Source: Planctomycetota bacterium
GTDB taxonomy: Bacteria; Planctomycetota; UBA1135; GCA-002686595
Direction: 5' to 3'
Length of the DNA: 41,831 nt
Assembly (NCBI GenBank): GCA_029259605.1
Contig: JAJDEV010000271.1
Span: 1-41,831, forward strand
Shown one piece after another: positions 1-10,083 of this stretch. Under the pieces are notes generated by a model. That model ran no database searches. It saw only the letters and a list, made by a program, of their open reading frames with translations, and was not told the origin of the DNA. Within the stretch, counting starts at the first letter, position 1. The number at the start of each line of letters is the position of its first letter. The position numbers were made by a program, and so were the translations under genes.

Positions 1-2
1 TC

Positions 3-125
3 GACGCCGTCGAGCGCGGCCTCCTCGCCCCGACGCGCTACGCGAGCTACGTCGAGATCATGGACGAGCTCGTCCCCCCGCCGCTCGACGACTCCCACGA
101 GCTGCCGCCGGACCGCGAGCCCTAG
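3..125 (+). CDS. rsgA: C-terminal end of a probable ribosome-assembly GTPase RsgA (partial)
   Basis: Only the last 40 codons are inside the window; the gene begins upstream. The tail reads ...GLLAPTRYASYVEIMDEL... and ends in TAG. The pattern 'ERGxLxxxRYxSYxxIxxEL' resembles the helical C-terminal end of RsgA (YjeQ), the circularly permuted GTPase that acts in maturation of the 30S ribosomal subunit. No catalytic motif is visible in this fragment, so the call rests on the tail alone. The TAG stop lies inside a CTAG that is also the target-site duplication of the small element starting at 126. It could be another protein with a similar helical tail. Confidence 0.5.
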   Translation, partial: DAVERGLLAPTRYASYVEIMDELVPPPLDDSHELPPDREP

Positions 126-282
126 CAGCCCGTGGTGAAACACACGCCCTCGTCGGAGGGTGATGGATCCGTGCTGGCAAGGCGCGCTGACGACGCGTAT
201 TGGTGGAACCTCGGAGGAAGCGGAACGCAGGCAGCGCGGATCCAGCGCCGTTCGAGGGTGGCGTGAGTTTCACCACGGGCTG
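126..282. mobile_element. MITE-like element, 157 bp, TIR family 1, flanked by CTAG
   Basis: The left end (126 rightwards) reads CAGCCCGTGGTGAAAC followed by A-CACGCC. The reverse complement of the right end (282 leftwards) reads CAGCCCGTGGTGAAAC followed by T-CACGCC. That is 22 of 23 matching terminal bases. CTAG flanks both sides (122-125 and 283-286), as expected for a 4-bp target duplication; because CTAG is palindromic it could also belong to the inverted repeat. The interior has no convincing gene. The left CTAG overlaps the stop codon of the rsgA-like gene. A further single end of the same family lies at 24705. A non-autonomous transposon derivative is the most likely identity. Confidence 0.65.
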
Positions 283-295
283 CTAGCGAACTCGA

Positions 296-1306
296 TCAAT
301 CCGAAACGCGAGCGAGGCGCTCGACTTCGCTCGCGAATGCAAACGCCTCTGCCTCCCAGGCCTCGGCGACCTCTGCACTGAGACCCGTGCGCGGGAAGAC
401 GCCCCAGATCCAGGTCTCGCTGCTCGCGAGCCTTCCGTCCGCCGCGAACGTCCGTTGGAGGCCATGTCGCTGGCCGAGTGCGAAGCGACTCTCGGTTCGA
501 CGTCCATCTCTGTGGTGAGAGATCGACGGACCATCGGGGAGTCCGGCGCGCCAGGACTGAGCCCATGAAACGCGCCCGTCGTCCACGAACGAGACCGGGC
601 CATCGAGGACTCCGTCCACCCAGGTCGTGATCACCTGTCGATCGCCGAACGCGAGCGTCCAAATCCCCTGCCTCCGGCCGAAGGCGTCGACGTTTCCCTC
701 TGCCGTCCCGCCTTCGACCGCCGCCCCGTCCGTACTGCGAAGACGTACGGGCGCGGCGTCGGGGCGCTCGGGCGCTTCCGCGAGACTGCGAAGTCGATCG
801 AGACCGACGTCGTCGAGCGAGAAGCGGCCCACGAACACGAGAATCCCAGGTCCATCGACCTGACCGAACAGCTTGAATTCGAGGCTCGCCCGGTCCTTGC
901 CCACGAGGACGGTCGCGACTCCGCCACCACCGTGCGGGTAGCTATCTGCGAACACGTCCGAGGACCACATCATCGTAGCTCGCGCTCCGCCCGGGCCTAG
1001 CGTCACCGTCGCGCGGTGCGACTCGAATCCCCCTGGGGCAGAGTATTCGACGACGACATCCTCGCCCTCGATCCAACGCGCGATGCGCGGACGTCGAGAG
1101 CGCGCACCTGACTCGTGGTCGAACGGGCCTCGCACGAATGGGCCGGCTCCCACGAATCCCTGGATGATCGCAACCTCGGATGTGGAGTCGGGCTCGTCAT
1201 CGACCAACAGCACACGAGCAGCGATCGGAAACCAGTGCTCCTCGTTCGAACGATCGTGGGGATCCGCGTCGACGACGTGAGCTAGGACGAGTGCCGCTAG
1301 GAGCAT
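296..1306 (-). CDS. MORN-like repeat protein, copy 2 (secreted or cell-surface, unknown function)
   Basis: 336 aa. It begins with a short hydrophobic stretch (MLLAALVLAHVV) that may be a signal peptide. The C-terminal third, about residues 210-310, carries degenerate MORN/YwqK-type units: GRRQGIWTLAFG, then WVDGVLDGPVSF, WRAGLPDGPS and GQRHGLQRTF, each with the 'G.xxG' turn. It is a tandem paralogue of the gene at 1348-2397, sharing GRFSLDDVGL, GRRQGIWT, WRAGLPDGPS and the end FASEVERLARV-D. GGAGAG sits a few bases before the ATG and supports this start. It is the last gene of a leftward run that probably begins at folC, 41 bp after its paralogue. MORN-type repeats are known mostly as structural or membrane-associated units; no function can be assigned. 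Confidence 0.7.
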   Translation of the reverse strand: MLLAALVLAHVVDADPHDRSNEEHWFPIAARVLLVDDEPDSTSEVAIIQGFVGAGPFVRGPFDHESGARSRRPRIARWIEGEDVVVEYSAPGGFESHRATVTLGPGGARATMMWSSDVFADSYPHGGGGVATVLVGKDRASLEFKLFGQVDGPGILVFVGRFSLDDVGLDRLRSLAEAPERPDAAPVRLRSTDGAAVEGGTAEGNVDAFGRRQGIWTLAFGDRQVITTWVDGVLDGPVSFVDDGRVSWAQSWRAGLPDGPSISHHRDGRRTESRFALGQRHGLQRTFAADGRLASSETWIWGVFPRTGLSAEVAEAWEAEAFAFASEVERLARVSD

Positions 1307-1347
1307 GGGTCTCTCCGCATCCTGATTTGTGAGTCCAAGAGAAGAAG

Positions 1348-2397
1348 TCAGTCCGGAACGCGGGCGAGGCGCTCGACTTCGCTTGCGAACGCGAGCGCCT
1401 TGGCCTCAGCCGCTCGCGCATCGGCCGGCGTGCGCCGACGCCCACCCCAGGTGTACGTTTCGCTGTACGTCAGAGTGCCATCGGCATCGAACACTCGCTG
1501 AAGGCCATGCCTTCGACCGAGCGCAAAATGACTGTCCTGACTCCCGCCCACGTCGCAAATGATCGAGGGACCGTCTGGAAGGCCCGCGCGCCAGACCTGC
1601 GCCCAATACACAACGCCGTCCCGCGAGAACGTCGCGGGACCATCGAGGACTCCGTCCGACCAAGTCGTGACGACGTGTAGCTCGCCGAACGTGTTCGTCC
1701 AAATCCCTTGTCGCCGTCCGAGCACGTCGACATCGCCCTCCGACTTGGCGTCGGACCCGACAGCTCCGAGCCCGCTAGGTTGGCGTTCGGTTGACGTGCC
1801 AGAACGCTCGCGACGACCCGCGAGTCTCCGAAGTCCCGCGAGTCCGACGTCGTCGAGGGAGAAGCGCCCGACGAGAGCAAACACCTCGTTTCCCCCCTCG
1901 ACAGCGAAGAGCTTGAATTCGACCACGGACCGCTCCTCCCCCGCGTACACCACCACAACGCCGCTCCCGTCACTCACGGGCCGAGGGGCAGTGTCGCCGT
2001 ACAACGCGATGGACGCGCTTCCGCCGCCGGGGCCGATCTGGATGGAAGCACGATGTCCCGAGTACCCAGCCGGATCTGAAGCCGAGTACTTGACGACGAC
2101 GTCTTCTCCTGCGACGTGAAGCTCGATGAGGGGCCGGCGCGAGAACACATCCTCCCTTCCCCCGTCGAACGGGCCTTCGAAGAAGGGGCTCGCTCCGGCG
2201 AAGCCCGTCATCGTTGCGACACGGTTCGACGCTCGTGTCGAAAGATCGTCGCTTGACACCACGCGGACGACGATCGGGAACCACTCGTCGTCGTTCACCG
2301 CTCGCCCGGGTTCGACGTGAGCGACTTGAACGGCGTGAACAAGCGCGAAGGCAGCGAGGAGCATGACGTGATCGAGCAAGGTGTGTGCCGGGATCAT
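1348..2397 (-). CDS. MORN-like repeat protein, copy 1 (unknown function)
   Basis: 349 aa from the ATG at 2397, which overlaps the TGA of the DUF2752 gene (ATGA), suggesting translational coupling. A second ATG at 2364 (MLLAAFALVHAVQ) matches the start of the neighbouring paralogue and would give 338 aa. A hydrophobic N-terminus is compatible with a signal peptide. The middle region (for example VGRFSLDDVGL) has no recognised family. The C-terminal part holds degenerate MORN-like units (GRRQGIWTNTFG, WSDGVLDGPATF, WRAGLPDGPS, GRRHGLQRVF). The reading frame stays open upstream to 2805, but that part is Arg-rich, runs inside the DUF2752 gene and is a shadow. The pair 296/1348 looks like a recent tandem duplication that has since diverged. 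Confidence 0.7.
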   Translation of the reverse strand: MIPAHTLLDHVMLLAAFALVHAVQVAHVEPGRAVNDDEWFPIVVRVVSSDDLSTRASNRVATMTGFAGASPFFEGPFDGGREDVFSRRPLIELHVAGEDVVVKYSASDPAGYSGHRASIQIGPGGGSASIALYGDTAPRPVSDGSGVVVVYAGEERSVVEFKLFAVEGGNEVFALVGRFSLDDVGLAGLRRLAGRRERSGTSTERQPSGLGAVGSDAKSEGDVDVLGRRQGIWTNTFGELHVVTTWSDGVLDGPATFSRDGVVYWAQVWRAGLPDGPSIICDVGGSQDSHFALGRRHGLQRVFDADGTLTYSETYTWGGRRRTPADARAAEAKALAFASEVERLARVPD

Positions 2398-2879
2398 CCG
2401 AACCAGCCGCGCACGGCCGCGATCTTGTAGATCCACGATGCGGCCATCGCGGTGATGAGCACGACGACGAGCGGGAACCAGTCGCGCGTGTGGAGATCGA
2501 CCCAGAGGTCGCGGCCGCGGAGCTGGCCGGCGACGGCCCATAGCACGAAGACGACGGCCAGGAGCGCGAGCAGCAGCCCGAACGGCTGTGCGACGAACGA
2601 GTCGAGCAGATCCCCTCGCGCGGCGCTCGCGACCGAAGTCGTCACGCCGCAGCCCGGGCACGGAAAGTTCCAGGCGAGCATCGGGTAGCACGGCTTCAGG
2701 CCGAGCCTCTCGTGCGTGCCGTAGCCGCGCGCGTCGGGCTCGAGGAAGAGCGCGAAGAGCAGCAGCGCGACGGCGCCGGAGAGCGCGATCCCGAGCACGA
2801 CCCAATGCTCGGTCGAACGCCGCGGCGGCGAATCGTCGAACGCGGACGGCGGGAGCGGGTCGCTCGGCATGCCGAGCAT
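2394..2879 (-). CDS. DUF2752 membrane protein
   Basis: 161 aa. It carries the DUF2752 signature: a Cys/Pro-rich loop NFPCPGCGVTTS (about residues 72-82) after a membrane helix, then two more hydrophobic segments (about 98-118 and 135-152), with the first helix at about 27-46. The length fits this family of small integral membrane proteins, whose function is unknown; the CPxCGxT loop is its hallmark. It lies 20 bp downstream of the unknown gene at 2900-3409, and its stop overlaps the start of the MORN-like gene. An internal ATG three codons in (MPSDPLPP) is an alternative start. Confidence 0.85.
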   Translation of the reverse strand: MLGMPSDPLPPSAFDDSPPRRSTEHWVVLGIALSGAVALLLFALFLEPDARGYGTHERLGLKPCYPMLAWNFPCPGCGVTTSVASAARGDLLDSFVAQPFGLLLALLAVVFVLWAVAGQLRGRDLWVDLHTRDWFPLVVVLITAMAASWIYKIAAVRGWFG

Positions 2880-2899
2880 TCTAGTCGAAGAGCCGCCGG

Positions 2900-3409
2900 C
2901 TACTCGTTGAAGTCGTACACGTACGACAGACGCGTCTTGTTCAAGATCGCGTACGACAGGCCGTTCAACAGCTCGAGGTCGCGATCGCCCTCGAGCTTCA
3001 TCCCGCGCACTTCGGGCTTGTGGATCACGAAGAAGCGGCGCGTCGAGCGGTCGTCCGCTTCGTAGCTTCCCGGCCGCACCTGCCCGGCGATCTCGACGTT
3101 CAGGTTCCCGGTATAGAACGCGCGCACCCGTTGGATCTTGTGATCGCCCGTCGCCATACGCGCCGCGTGCGGGTCGCCGGCCGTCTCGATCAGCTCGTGG
3201 GCGAGCAGGATCTCGTCGACGTTGACGTGCAGCAGCGGCGTGCTGATCCGGTCGCGGCTGTTCAGGTCGATCAGCGTCGCGTCGCGCACCTTCACGAAGA
3301 ACTTCCGGTACTCATCGAGGAGCTGCGAGAGGCGCGTGTACTTGTTCTCGACCTGACCCTTGATCAGGAACGCGTCCGTGAGGAGCAGATCAGAAACGAT
3401 CGTCATCAT
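2900..3409 (-). CDS. uncharacterised protein, 169 aa
   Basis: Not recognised. It is a soluble protein with no signal peptide or membrane helix. The N-terminus (MMTIVSDLLLTDAFLIKGQVENKYTR) reads like beta strands of a small domain, followed by a helix (LSQLLDEYRKFFVKV) and the segment RDATLIDLNSRDRISTPLLHVNVDEILLAHELIE. The second half includes an FYTGNLNVEIAGQ strand segment and ends LSYVYDFNE. Its ATG overlaps the stop codon of folC (ATGA), so it is probably translated from the same message. The family is unknown; the overlap and normal codon use make it a real gene. Confidence 0.75.
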   Translation of the reverse strand: MMTIVSDLLLTDAFLIKGQVENKYTRLSQLLDEYRKFFVKVRDATLIDLNSRDRISTPLLHVNVDEILLAHELIETAGDPHAARMATGDHKIQRVRAFYTGNLNVEIAGQVRPGSYEADDRSTRRFFVIHKPEVRGMKLEGDRDLELLNGLSYAILNKTRLSYVYDFNE

Positions 3410-4692
3410 CGCGTTTCGTTCTCGCGTGCAATGCGCACGCGGCTCCTCGTAGCTCCGACCAGGTGCAGCGATCCCGTAACGAGGATCCAGCCCTGTGTTC
3501 CGATTCGTTGCGCCGCCATGCTCAGTGCTTCCCCTGGATCCGCGGCGGCTTCCGCGGGCAACCCGATCGACGCGGCTTCATCGAGAAGTCGCTCGGGGGA
3601 TGCATACGGTCCGGGCACCAGAGACGTGCAGACCACCCTATCGACGCGGCCCCGGAGCACCTTGAGGAGCGAGGCGACGTCTTTGTCCGCTCCGCAGCCG
3701 AAAACGACCGTCGGGAGGCCGGGAAGGCGGGAATCGCGCGCGAGCTCCGCGAGAACGGCGTCGAGGCTCGCCGGAACGTGCGCGCCGTCGAGGATCACGG
3801 GCGTGGGGCCGATCCGACCGAACTCCATGCGGCCGGGAAGGGCGGCGTCGCGCTCGGCCCCGTCCTCGAGCGGCGCGTAGCCGAGCTCGGCCAGCGCGGC
3901 GTTCGCGAGCCGCCGGTTGCGCTCAGCGATCGGCGTCGACGGCGCGGGCGGTTCGACTCGCACGAGCCGTGCGCCCACCTCGGTCGCGACCTCGCCGATC
4001 GCGCGCCCCGCCTCGTCGTCCTCACCTCCGGCGCCGGACACGAGCGCCACACCAGCGCGCGCGATCCCGGCCTTCTCGCGCGCGATCGCGGCGCGCGTCG
4101 TTCCGAGGATCGCCGTGTGCTCGAGCGAGATGTTCGTGATAACGCCGAGCTCGGGTTCGACCGCGTTCGTCGAATCCAGCCGCCCCCCGAGCCCGCACTC
4201 CAGGATCGCCCACTGGACGCCGGCGTCGCGCATGGCGAGCAACGCGGCCGCGGTGACGACGTCGAACCAGGTCGCCTCGGCCCCCGCGTCCTCGGCGGCG
4301 AGTTGTGCGTCGAGCACGAGCTCGAGCGCCGCGGCCAACTCCCGATCCGCGATGTCGCGACCCCCGATCCGCACCCGCTCGTTCACGCGCTCGACGTGTG
4401 GCGAGGCGTACGCGGCCTCGCGCTCGCCCGCCGCCCGCAGCCCGGCCGCGATCAGGCTCGCCACCGAGCCCTTGCCCTTCGTTCCGGCGACGAGCACACA
4501 CCGCAGCCCGCGATCGGGGGCGCCGACGCGGTCGAGCAGCGCGCGCGCGGGCGCTACGCTCTGGCGCATCAGGCGGCCGCTGTGGTCGGAGCGCGCCCGC
4601 CTTTCCCAGTCGACGAGGCCGTCCAAGCGCTCGAGCGCCCGCGTCAAGTCCGGGTCCCCTTCTCCCCGATCGTTCTTAAAGGAAGTCGCCAC
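3406..4692 (-). CDS. folC: folylpolyglutamate synthase / dihydrofolate synthase family
   Basis: 428 aa, the usual length for the family. FolC adds glutamate to dihydropteroate and/or folates in the cytoplasm, using ATP. Visible motifs are the P-loop GTKGKGS at 70-76, the YASPHVERVNERVRI segment, LECGLGGRLDSTNAV, the NISLEHTAILG metal/substrate loop, a carbamylation-loop-like REKAGI, the domain hinge GRMEFGR, and ILDGAHVPASL (HN is replaced by HV in the usual DGAHNP). The start is GTG; no in-frame ATG lies just upstream. It heads a leftward operon of five genes. It is divergent from the DUF885-like gene, with about 100 bp between the starts. The leftward strand has TAGGAT at 4767-4762 as a possible -10 box. 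Confidence 0.9.
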   Translation of the reverse strand: MATSFKNDRGEGDPDLTRALERLDGLVDWERRARSDHSGRLMRQSVAPARALLDRVGAPDRGLRCVLVAGTKGKGSVASLIAAGLRAAGEREAAYASPHVERVNERVRIGGRDIADRELAAALELVLDAQLAAEDAGAEATWFDVVTAAALLAMRDAGVQWAILECGLGGRLDSTNAVEPELGVITNISLEHTAILGTTRAAIAREKAGIARAGVALVSGAGGEDDEAGRAIGEVATEVGARLVRVEPPAPSTPIAERNRRLANAALAELGYAPLEDGAERDAALPGRMEFGRIGPTPVILDGAHVPASLDAVLAELARDSRLPGLPTVVFGCGADKDVASLLKVLRGRVDRVVCTSLVPGPYASPERLLDEAASIGLPAEAAADPGEALSMAAQRIGTQGWILVTGSLHLVGATRSRVRIARENETR

Positions 4693-4791
4693 GAAACCCG
4701 ATGCGCATAGTGGAGAAGGATGGGTCGGCGTCTTCGCGGTGCGCGCGGCGCTCGGCCGACGATCCTACCAGTCCCCACTCCACCTGATCCC

Positions 4792-6441
4792 GTGACGTCC
4801 CCCCGATTCCTCCGCGCCCTCACCCGACGCTGCGCGTGCGCGCTCGCGGCGCTGTCCGTCGCGCTGGTCGCGAACGGGCAGGACGCGCAAGAGCAAACGC
4901 TCGACGATGTGTCGAACGAGCTGACCCGCGCGGTCTTCCGCCGACGCCCGTGGCTCGCGGCCGAGCGCGGCTGGGAAGAGGTCGGGCTCGGCGTCGGCAG
5001 GTACGGCTTTGCCGACCGCGCCTGGTGGATCCACACGATCGAGGATCTCGAGGACGCGCTCGACGACATGCGGCACGTCGACCTCACGCCGGAGCAGACC
5101 GCGCGGTTCCACGCGCTCGCGGGCGCGACGAGTGTCGAGCGCATCCAGCACGAATCTCGCTCGCAGGAGCGTTGGAGCGCGGAGAGCTTCGTGCGACGCA
5201 TCCAGTTGATCCTCGGCGGCCGCATCTCGTCGCCGCCGTATTCGCCAACCGCGCAGGCCGAGGTTCTGCACGTGCTCGACGAGCTGCCCGGCTACTGGAA
5301 ATCGGCGCGGCAGAGCCTCGTCTCGCCGGTCGAAGCCTGGACGCGCGAGGGGATGATCGAGCTCGATCAACTGGAGCACTTCCTCAGTGCGCGTCGCGAC
5401 GAGTTCGCGAACGGCTTCGACGACGAAGCGCGCGCGGAAGTCGGCGTAAGGTTCGACGCCGCCATCGCCGACATCGCGGCGTTTCGCGAGTGGCTCGAGG
5501 ACGCGCCGACCGGGATCGGCGGGTCGGAAGTCCGCGTCGAAGCACGCCGTTGGGAGGCGATGGTGCGTGCCGCGACCGGCACGGAGTGGACGACCGAGGA
5601 GATCAAGGTTCGGCTGACGCGCGACCTGGCGCGTGCGGAGCGCGACTACGGACCGCGTTGGCGTGACGCGGGTGCCGTGGTGACGAACGGCAGCGTCTTC
5701 GACACCAACGCGCTGGTTTCGCTCTCGATGAGAGCGCTCGAACTGGCGCGGTCCGTGCTCGATCTGCCCGCGCTCGACGCCGACATCACGCTGCGCTTCG
5801 AACCGCTCGAAACGCCGCTCTGCATCGGCAACGAGACCTCGGGCTTGGACGGGAATATCGAGACCATCCACCTCGATCCGTCGTTGCTCCTGCGCGACGA
5901 CTTCGGCACGCGCGCCGCGCTCGCGCTTCGCTACGGCTATCCCGGCGAGGCGTTCTTCCGGAACCAGGCGCGTGCGGCGGAGGATCCGTTCGCGCGCTAC
6001 CTCTGGGGCGTCGGCGCCGCGGAAGGCTTCGGCCTCTACGCGCTCGATTGGATCCAGCGGATCGACGCGCCCGACAACGTGTTCCGCGACGACCGCACCT
6101 TCGCCGCCGAGGCCGCGCGACAGCGGCTCGTCGAGGGCGCGCGCTTGCTCGCCGCGCTCGAATTCCACGCCCAGGGACTGTCGACGGACGAGGTCGCCGA
6201 AGGGCTGCGACGCCGAACCGGCCTCGACCTCGAGCGCGCGTTGCAGGAGGCGCACAACGTCGTGTCGGACCCGCTGCTCGGCGTCGGCTACCTCGTGTGG
6301 GCGGAGCTGCGCCTGTTCGAGGACGCGCTCGGCGAGGAAGAGGACGCGCACGGGGCCATCGGCCGCACGCTGCGCGCGACGCTCTCGACGACGGGCCTGC
6401 GCCCGGTCGACCGCAAGCTGCTGTCCGCGCGCGCGCAGTAG
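4792..6441 (+). CDS. secreted DUF885-like protein with degenerate active site
   Basis: 549 aa from the GTG at 4792, which places a signal peptide at the very start (VTSPRFLRALTRRC then ALAALSVALVANG). The open frame extends upstream to 4720 without sense. The C-terminal half matches DUF885 architecture: RYGYPGEAFFRNQ, then AAEGFGLYALDWI, LSTDEVAEGLRRRTGLD and VVSDPLLGVGYLVWAEL. Family members usually have PGHxxQ and EGWALYxE, the presumed metalloprotease residues. Here the His is Glu and the last Glu is absent, so metal binding is probably lost. It stands alone between folC (divergent) and the Nudix gene. A pseudo-enzyme role is inferred; the family match itself is fairly clear. Confidence 0.7.
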   Translation: MTSPRFLRALTRRCACALAALSVALVANGQDAQEQTLDDVSNELTRAVFRRRPWLAAERGWEEVGLGVGRYGFADRAWWIHTIEDLEDALDDMRHVDLTPEQTARFHALAGATSVERIQHESRSQERWSAESFVRRIQLILGGRISSPPYSPTAQAEVLHVLDELPGYWKSARQSLVSPVEAWTREGMIELDQLEHFLSARRDEFANGFDDEARAEVGVRFDAAIADIAAFREWLEDAPTGIGGSEVRVEARRWEAMVRAATGTEWTTEEIKVRLTRDLARAERDYGPRWRDAGAVVTNGSVFDTNALVSLSMRALELARSVLDLPALDADITLRFEPLETPLCIGNETSGLDGNIETIHLDPSLLLRDDFGTRAALALRYGYPGEAFFRNQARAAEDPFARYLWGVGAAEGFGLYALDWIQRIDAPDNVFRDDRTFAAEAARQRLVEGARLLAALEFHAQGLSTDEVAEGLRRRTGLDLERALQEAHNVVSDPLLGVGYLVWAELRLFEDALGEEEDAHGAIGRTLRATLSTTGLRPVDRKLLSARAQ

Positions 6442-6550
6442 GCGCGGACGGAACAAAAAGCGAGGGGTCGAAACGCGCCTCGCAAAAACCCAAAGCGAGG
6501 GTCAGCCAGCGCCCCCGGAATCCGATACGGAGGATGGCCCCAGGCTCCCC

Positions 6551-6979
6551 ATGGTCGAACTACTGCACCGAGTTCGCGTCTTCGTTTACCAGCTCAACGA
6601 TGGCGCGCCCGACTACCTCCTCCTGCGCAGCGCGCAGGGCATCGAGGGTTTCTGGACGCCCATCCACGGTCCGATCGGGTTCGGCGAGCAGCTCGAGTCC
6701 GCGATCCGTCGCGAGGTCATGGACGACATCGGACTCGGCCGTCCGCACAAGCTGCTCGACCTGCAGATGACCTCGCGCTGGCTGGTCGGCGACGAAGAGG
6801 TCATCGAGTGGAACTACGGGTTCCAGACCATGCCGAACGCCGACTCGCTGAAGCTCGATGCCGAGCGCTGGGCCGACTTCCGCTGGTCCGGCTTCGCCGC
6901 CGCCTACCCCTCGCTCGAGCTCGAGAACGATCGCGCGGCCATCATCCGGCTGCACGCGATGCTGCACGACGCGGCGTAG
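6551..6979 (+). CDS. Nudix hydrolase
   Basis: 142 aa, typical of a single-domain Nudix enzyme hydrolysing a nucleoside-diphosphate-linked compound. The Nudix box runs from G40 to L62: GPIGFGE, seven residues, then RE-VMDDIGL. The REUXEE part is REVMDD, with Asp replacing both canonical Glu metal ligands. The N-terminal segment (LHRVRVFVYQLNDGAPDYLLLRS) and TPIHGPI fit the NTP-pyrophosphatase-like subgroup often near dATP or Ap4A hydrolases; the substrate cannot be told. The ATG at 6551 is the first Met in this frame; GGAGG at 6529-6533 is too far upstream (17 nt) to be an ideal ribosome site. It ends 11 bp from the convergent DUF1501 gene. Confidence 0.85.
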   Translation: MVELLHRVRVFVYQLNDGAPDYLLLRSAQGIEGFWTPIHGPIGFGEQLESAIRREVMDDIGLGRPHKLLDLQMTSRWLVGDEEVIEWNYGFQTMPNADSLKLDAERWADFRWSGFAAAYPSLELENDRAAIIRLHAMLHDAA

Positions 6980-6990
6980 TAGACGCGCAG

Positions 6991-8190
6991 CTACGCGAGG
7001 AAGCCGAGCGATGCGTACGTGCCACCGAGCACGCGCTCGGGTGCGCAGGCGAAGCAGCCACGGATCGCTTCCGCGTAGACGCGACGGAAGTCGGTCGTGA
7101 AGACGAGGTCGCCTTCGTCGAGCTCCACCAGCGACGGGTGCGCGCCGTAGACTCCGCCGGCGACGCGTCCGCCCGCGACGAACATCGGGCCCGCGCAGCC
7201 GTGGTCGGTGCCGCCCGAGCCATTCTCGGCGACGCGGCGGCCAAACTCCGAGAAGACGACCACGATCGCGCGCCGTCCGACCTCCGAGCGTTGGAGGTCG
7301 TCGAGGAACGTCGTGAGCCCGCCGTCGAGCGTCTCCATCAGGTCCTGGTGTCGATCGCGCTGTGCGTTGTGCGTGTCGAAGCCGCCGAGTTCGACCGAGA
7401 TGACGCGCGTCCCGAGTCCGCCGTTCACGAGCGCCGCGGCCGCGCGCAGGTTTTCGCCGAACGCATCGTCCGGATAGTCCGCCTCGGTGCGATAGCGAAG
7501 CACCGCCGAGCGCAACGCGGCGCTGCTCGCGCGCGCGTCCCGCGTCATCTCGCGCAGGAATGCGAGCGCGCCGTCGCGACCCGTCGCGTTGCGGTCGAGC
7601 TCGGCCAGGCTGTCCGCGTTCTTGATCCACCGATAGCCGGCCGGTGCGGTGAACGCGGCAGCCGGATGCGCGGTCGATTGCACCGAGTACGGCATGTTCG
7701 AGCCGACGTGCACGACGCGGTTCGGCGCGACGTCGTTCCCGAACTCGGCCGCGCACAACTTGCCGATCCAGCCGTCGCCCGCGTTGCGCCCGCCCGCATC
7801 CGCGGTGTGCCAGATCTCGAGCGACTTGAAGTGCGAGCGGTTCGGCTGCGGATAGCCCGCGCCCTCGACGATCGCGAGTCCGCCGTTGTCATATCGCTCG
7901 CGCAGCCTGCCGAGCGCCGGGTTGAGGCCGCGGTACTCGTCGAGCTTCAACACGTCGTCCGCCTTCCAGCGCGTCGACTTGCGCGCCGCGTGATAGACGT
8001 CGTCGCCGTACGGAACGACCATCGAGAGCCCGTCGTTGCCTCCGCTGAGCTGGATCAGCACGAGCGCGCGATCGTCGTCGCGCGCGCCGCACGGCGCGCC
8101 ACCGAAGCTCGGCAATACCGACAGGCCGGAGAGCGCGCCGGCGCGCGCGAGGAACGCGCGGCGGTCGAAGGCTCGGGAGGGAAGCGTCAT
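6991..8190 (-). CDS. DUF1501 family secreted protein
   Basis: 399 aa. The N-terminus DRRAFLARAGALSGLSVLP has twin arginines at 10-11 before a hydrophobic core, as in Tat-exported proteins. The family has a sulfatase/alkaline-phosphatase-like fold. Visible motifs are LVLIQLSGGNDGLSMVVPYGD near the start, NRSHFKSLEIWHTA, GGFDTHNAQ, then VVVFSEFGRR and GTDHGCAGPMFVAGG near the end, where the DH/H residues line the presumed metal site. It lies 10 bp downstream of the DUF1800 gene on the same strand; DUF1800-DUF1501 pairs are a recurrent operon in Planctomycetota and some Proteobacteria. The biochemical role is unknown. Confidence 0.92.
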   Translation of the reverse strand: MTLPSRAFDRRAFLARAGALSGLSVLPSFGGAPCGARDDDRALVLIQLSGGNDGLSMVVPYGDDVYHAARKSTRWKADDVLKLDEYRGLNPALGRLRERYDNGGLAIVEGAGYPQPNRSHFKSLEIWHTADAGGRNAGDGWIGKLCAAEFGNDVAPNRVVHVGSNMPYSVQSTAHPAAAFTAPAGYRWIKNADSLAELDRNATGRDGALAFLREMTRDARASSAALRSAVLRYRTEADYPDDAFGENLRAAAALVNGGLGTRVISVELGGFDTHNAQRDRHQDLMETLDGGLTTFLDDLQRSEVGRRAIVVVFSEFGRRVAENGSGGTDHGCAGPMFVAGGRVAGGVYGAHPSLVELDEGDLVFTTDFRRVYAEAIRGCFACAPERVLGGTYASLGFLA

Positions 8191-8200
8191 GGCGTGGGGC

Positions 8201-9934
<1,734 letters not shown>

Positions 9935-9964
9935 GGAGGTCGCGGGTGGGCGGGCGCGGACGAG

Positions 9965-9990
9965 CCTGGAACCACGCTCCAGGTTCCAGG
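9965..9990. promoter_or_regulatory. 8-bp inverted repeat in a divergent intergenic region
   Basis: CCTGGAAC (9965-9972) and GTTCCAGG (9983-9990) are exact inverted repeats with a 10-nt spacer, 30 bp before the DUF1800 start and about 95 bp before ubiD. It could be an operator or a small hairpin; nothing else supports either reading. Confidence 0.25.
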
Positions 9991-10083
9991 TTTCGCGGTG
10001 AATCCGCCAGGGTGCGCCGTGCGAACGGAAACGAGCGGCGCTCCTCGCTAAGATTCGCGCCGCGCCCGCCCGTCCCCCACCGC

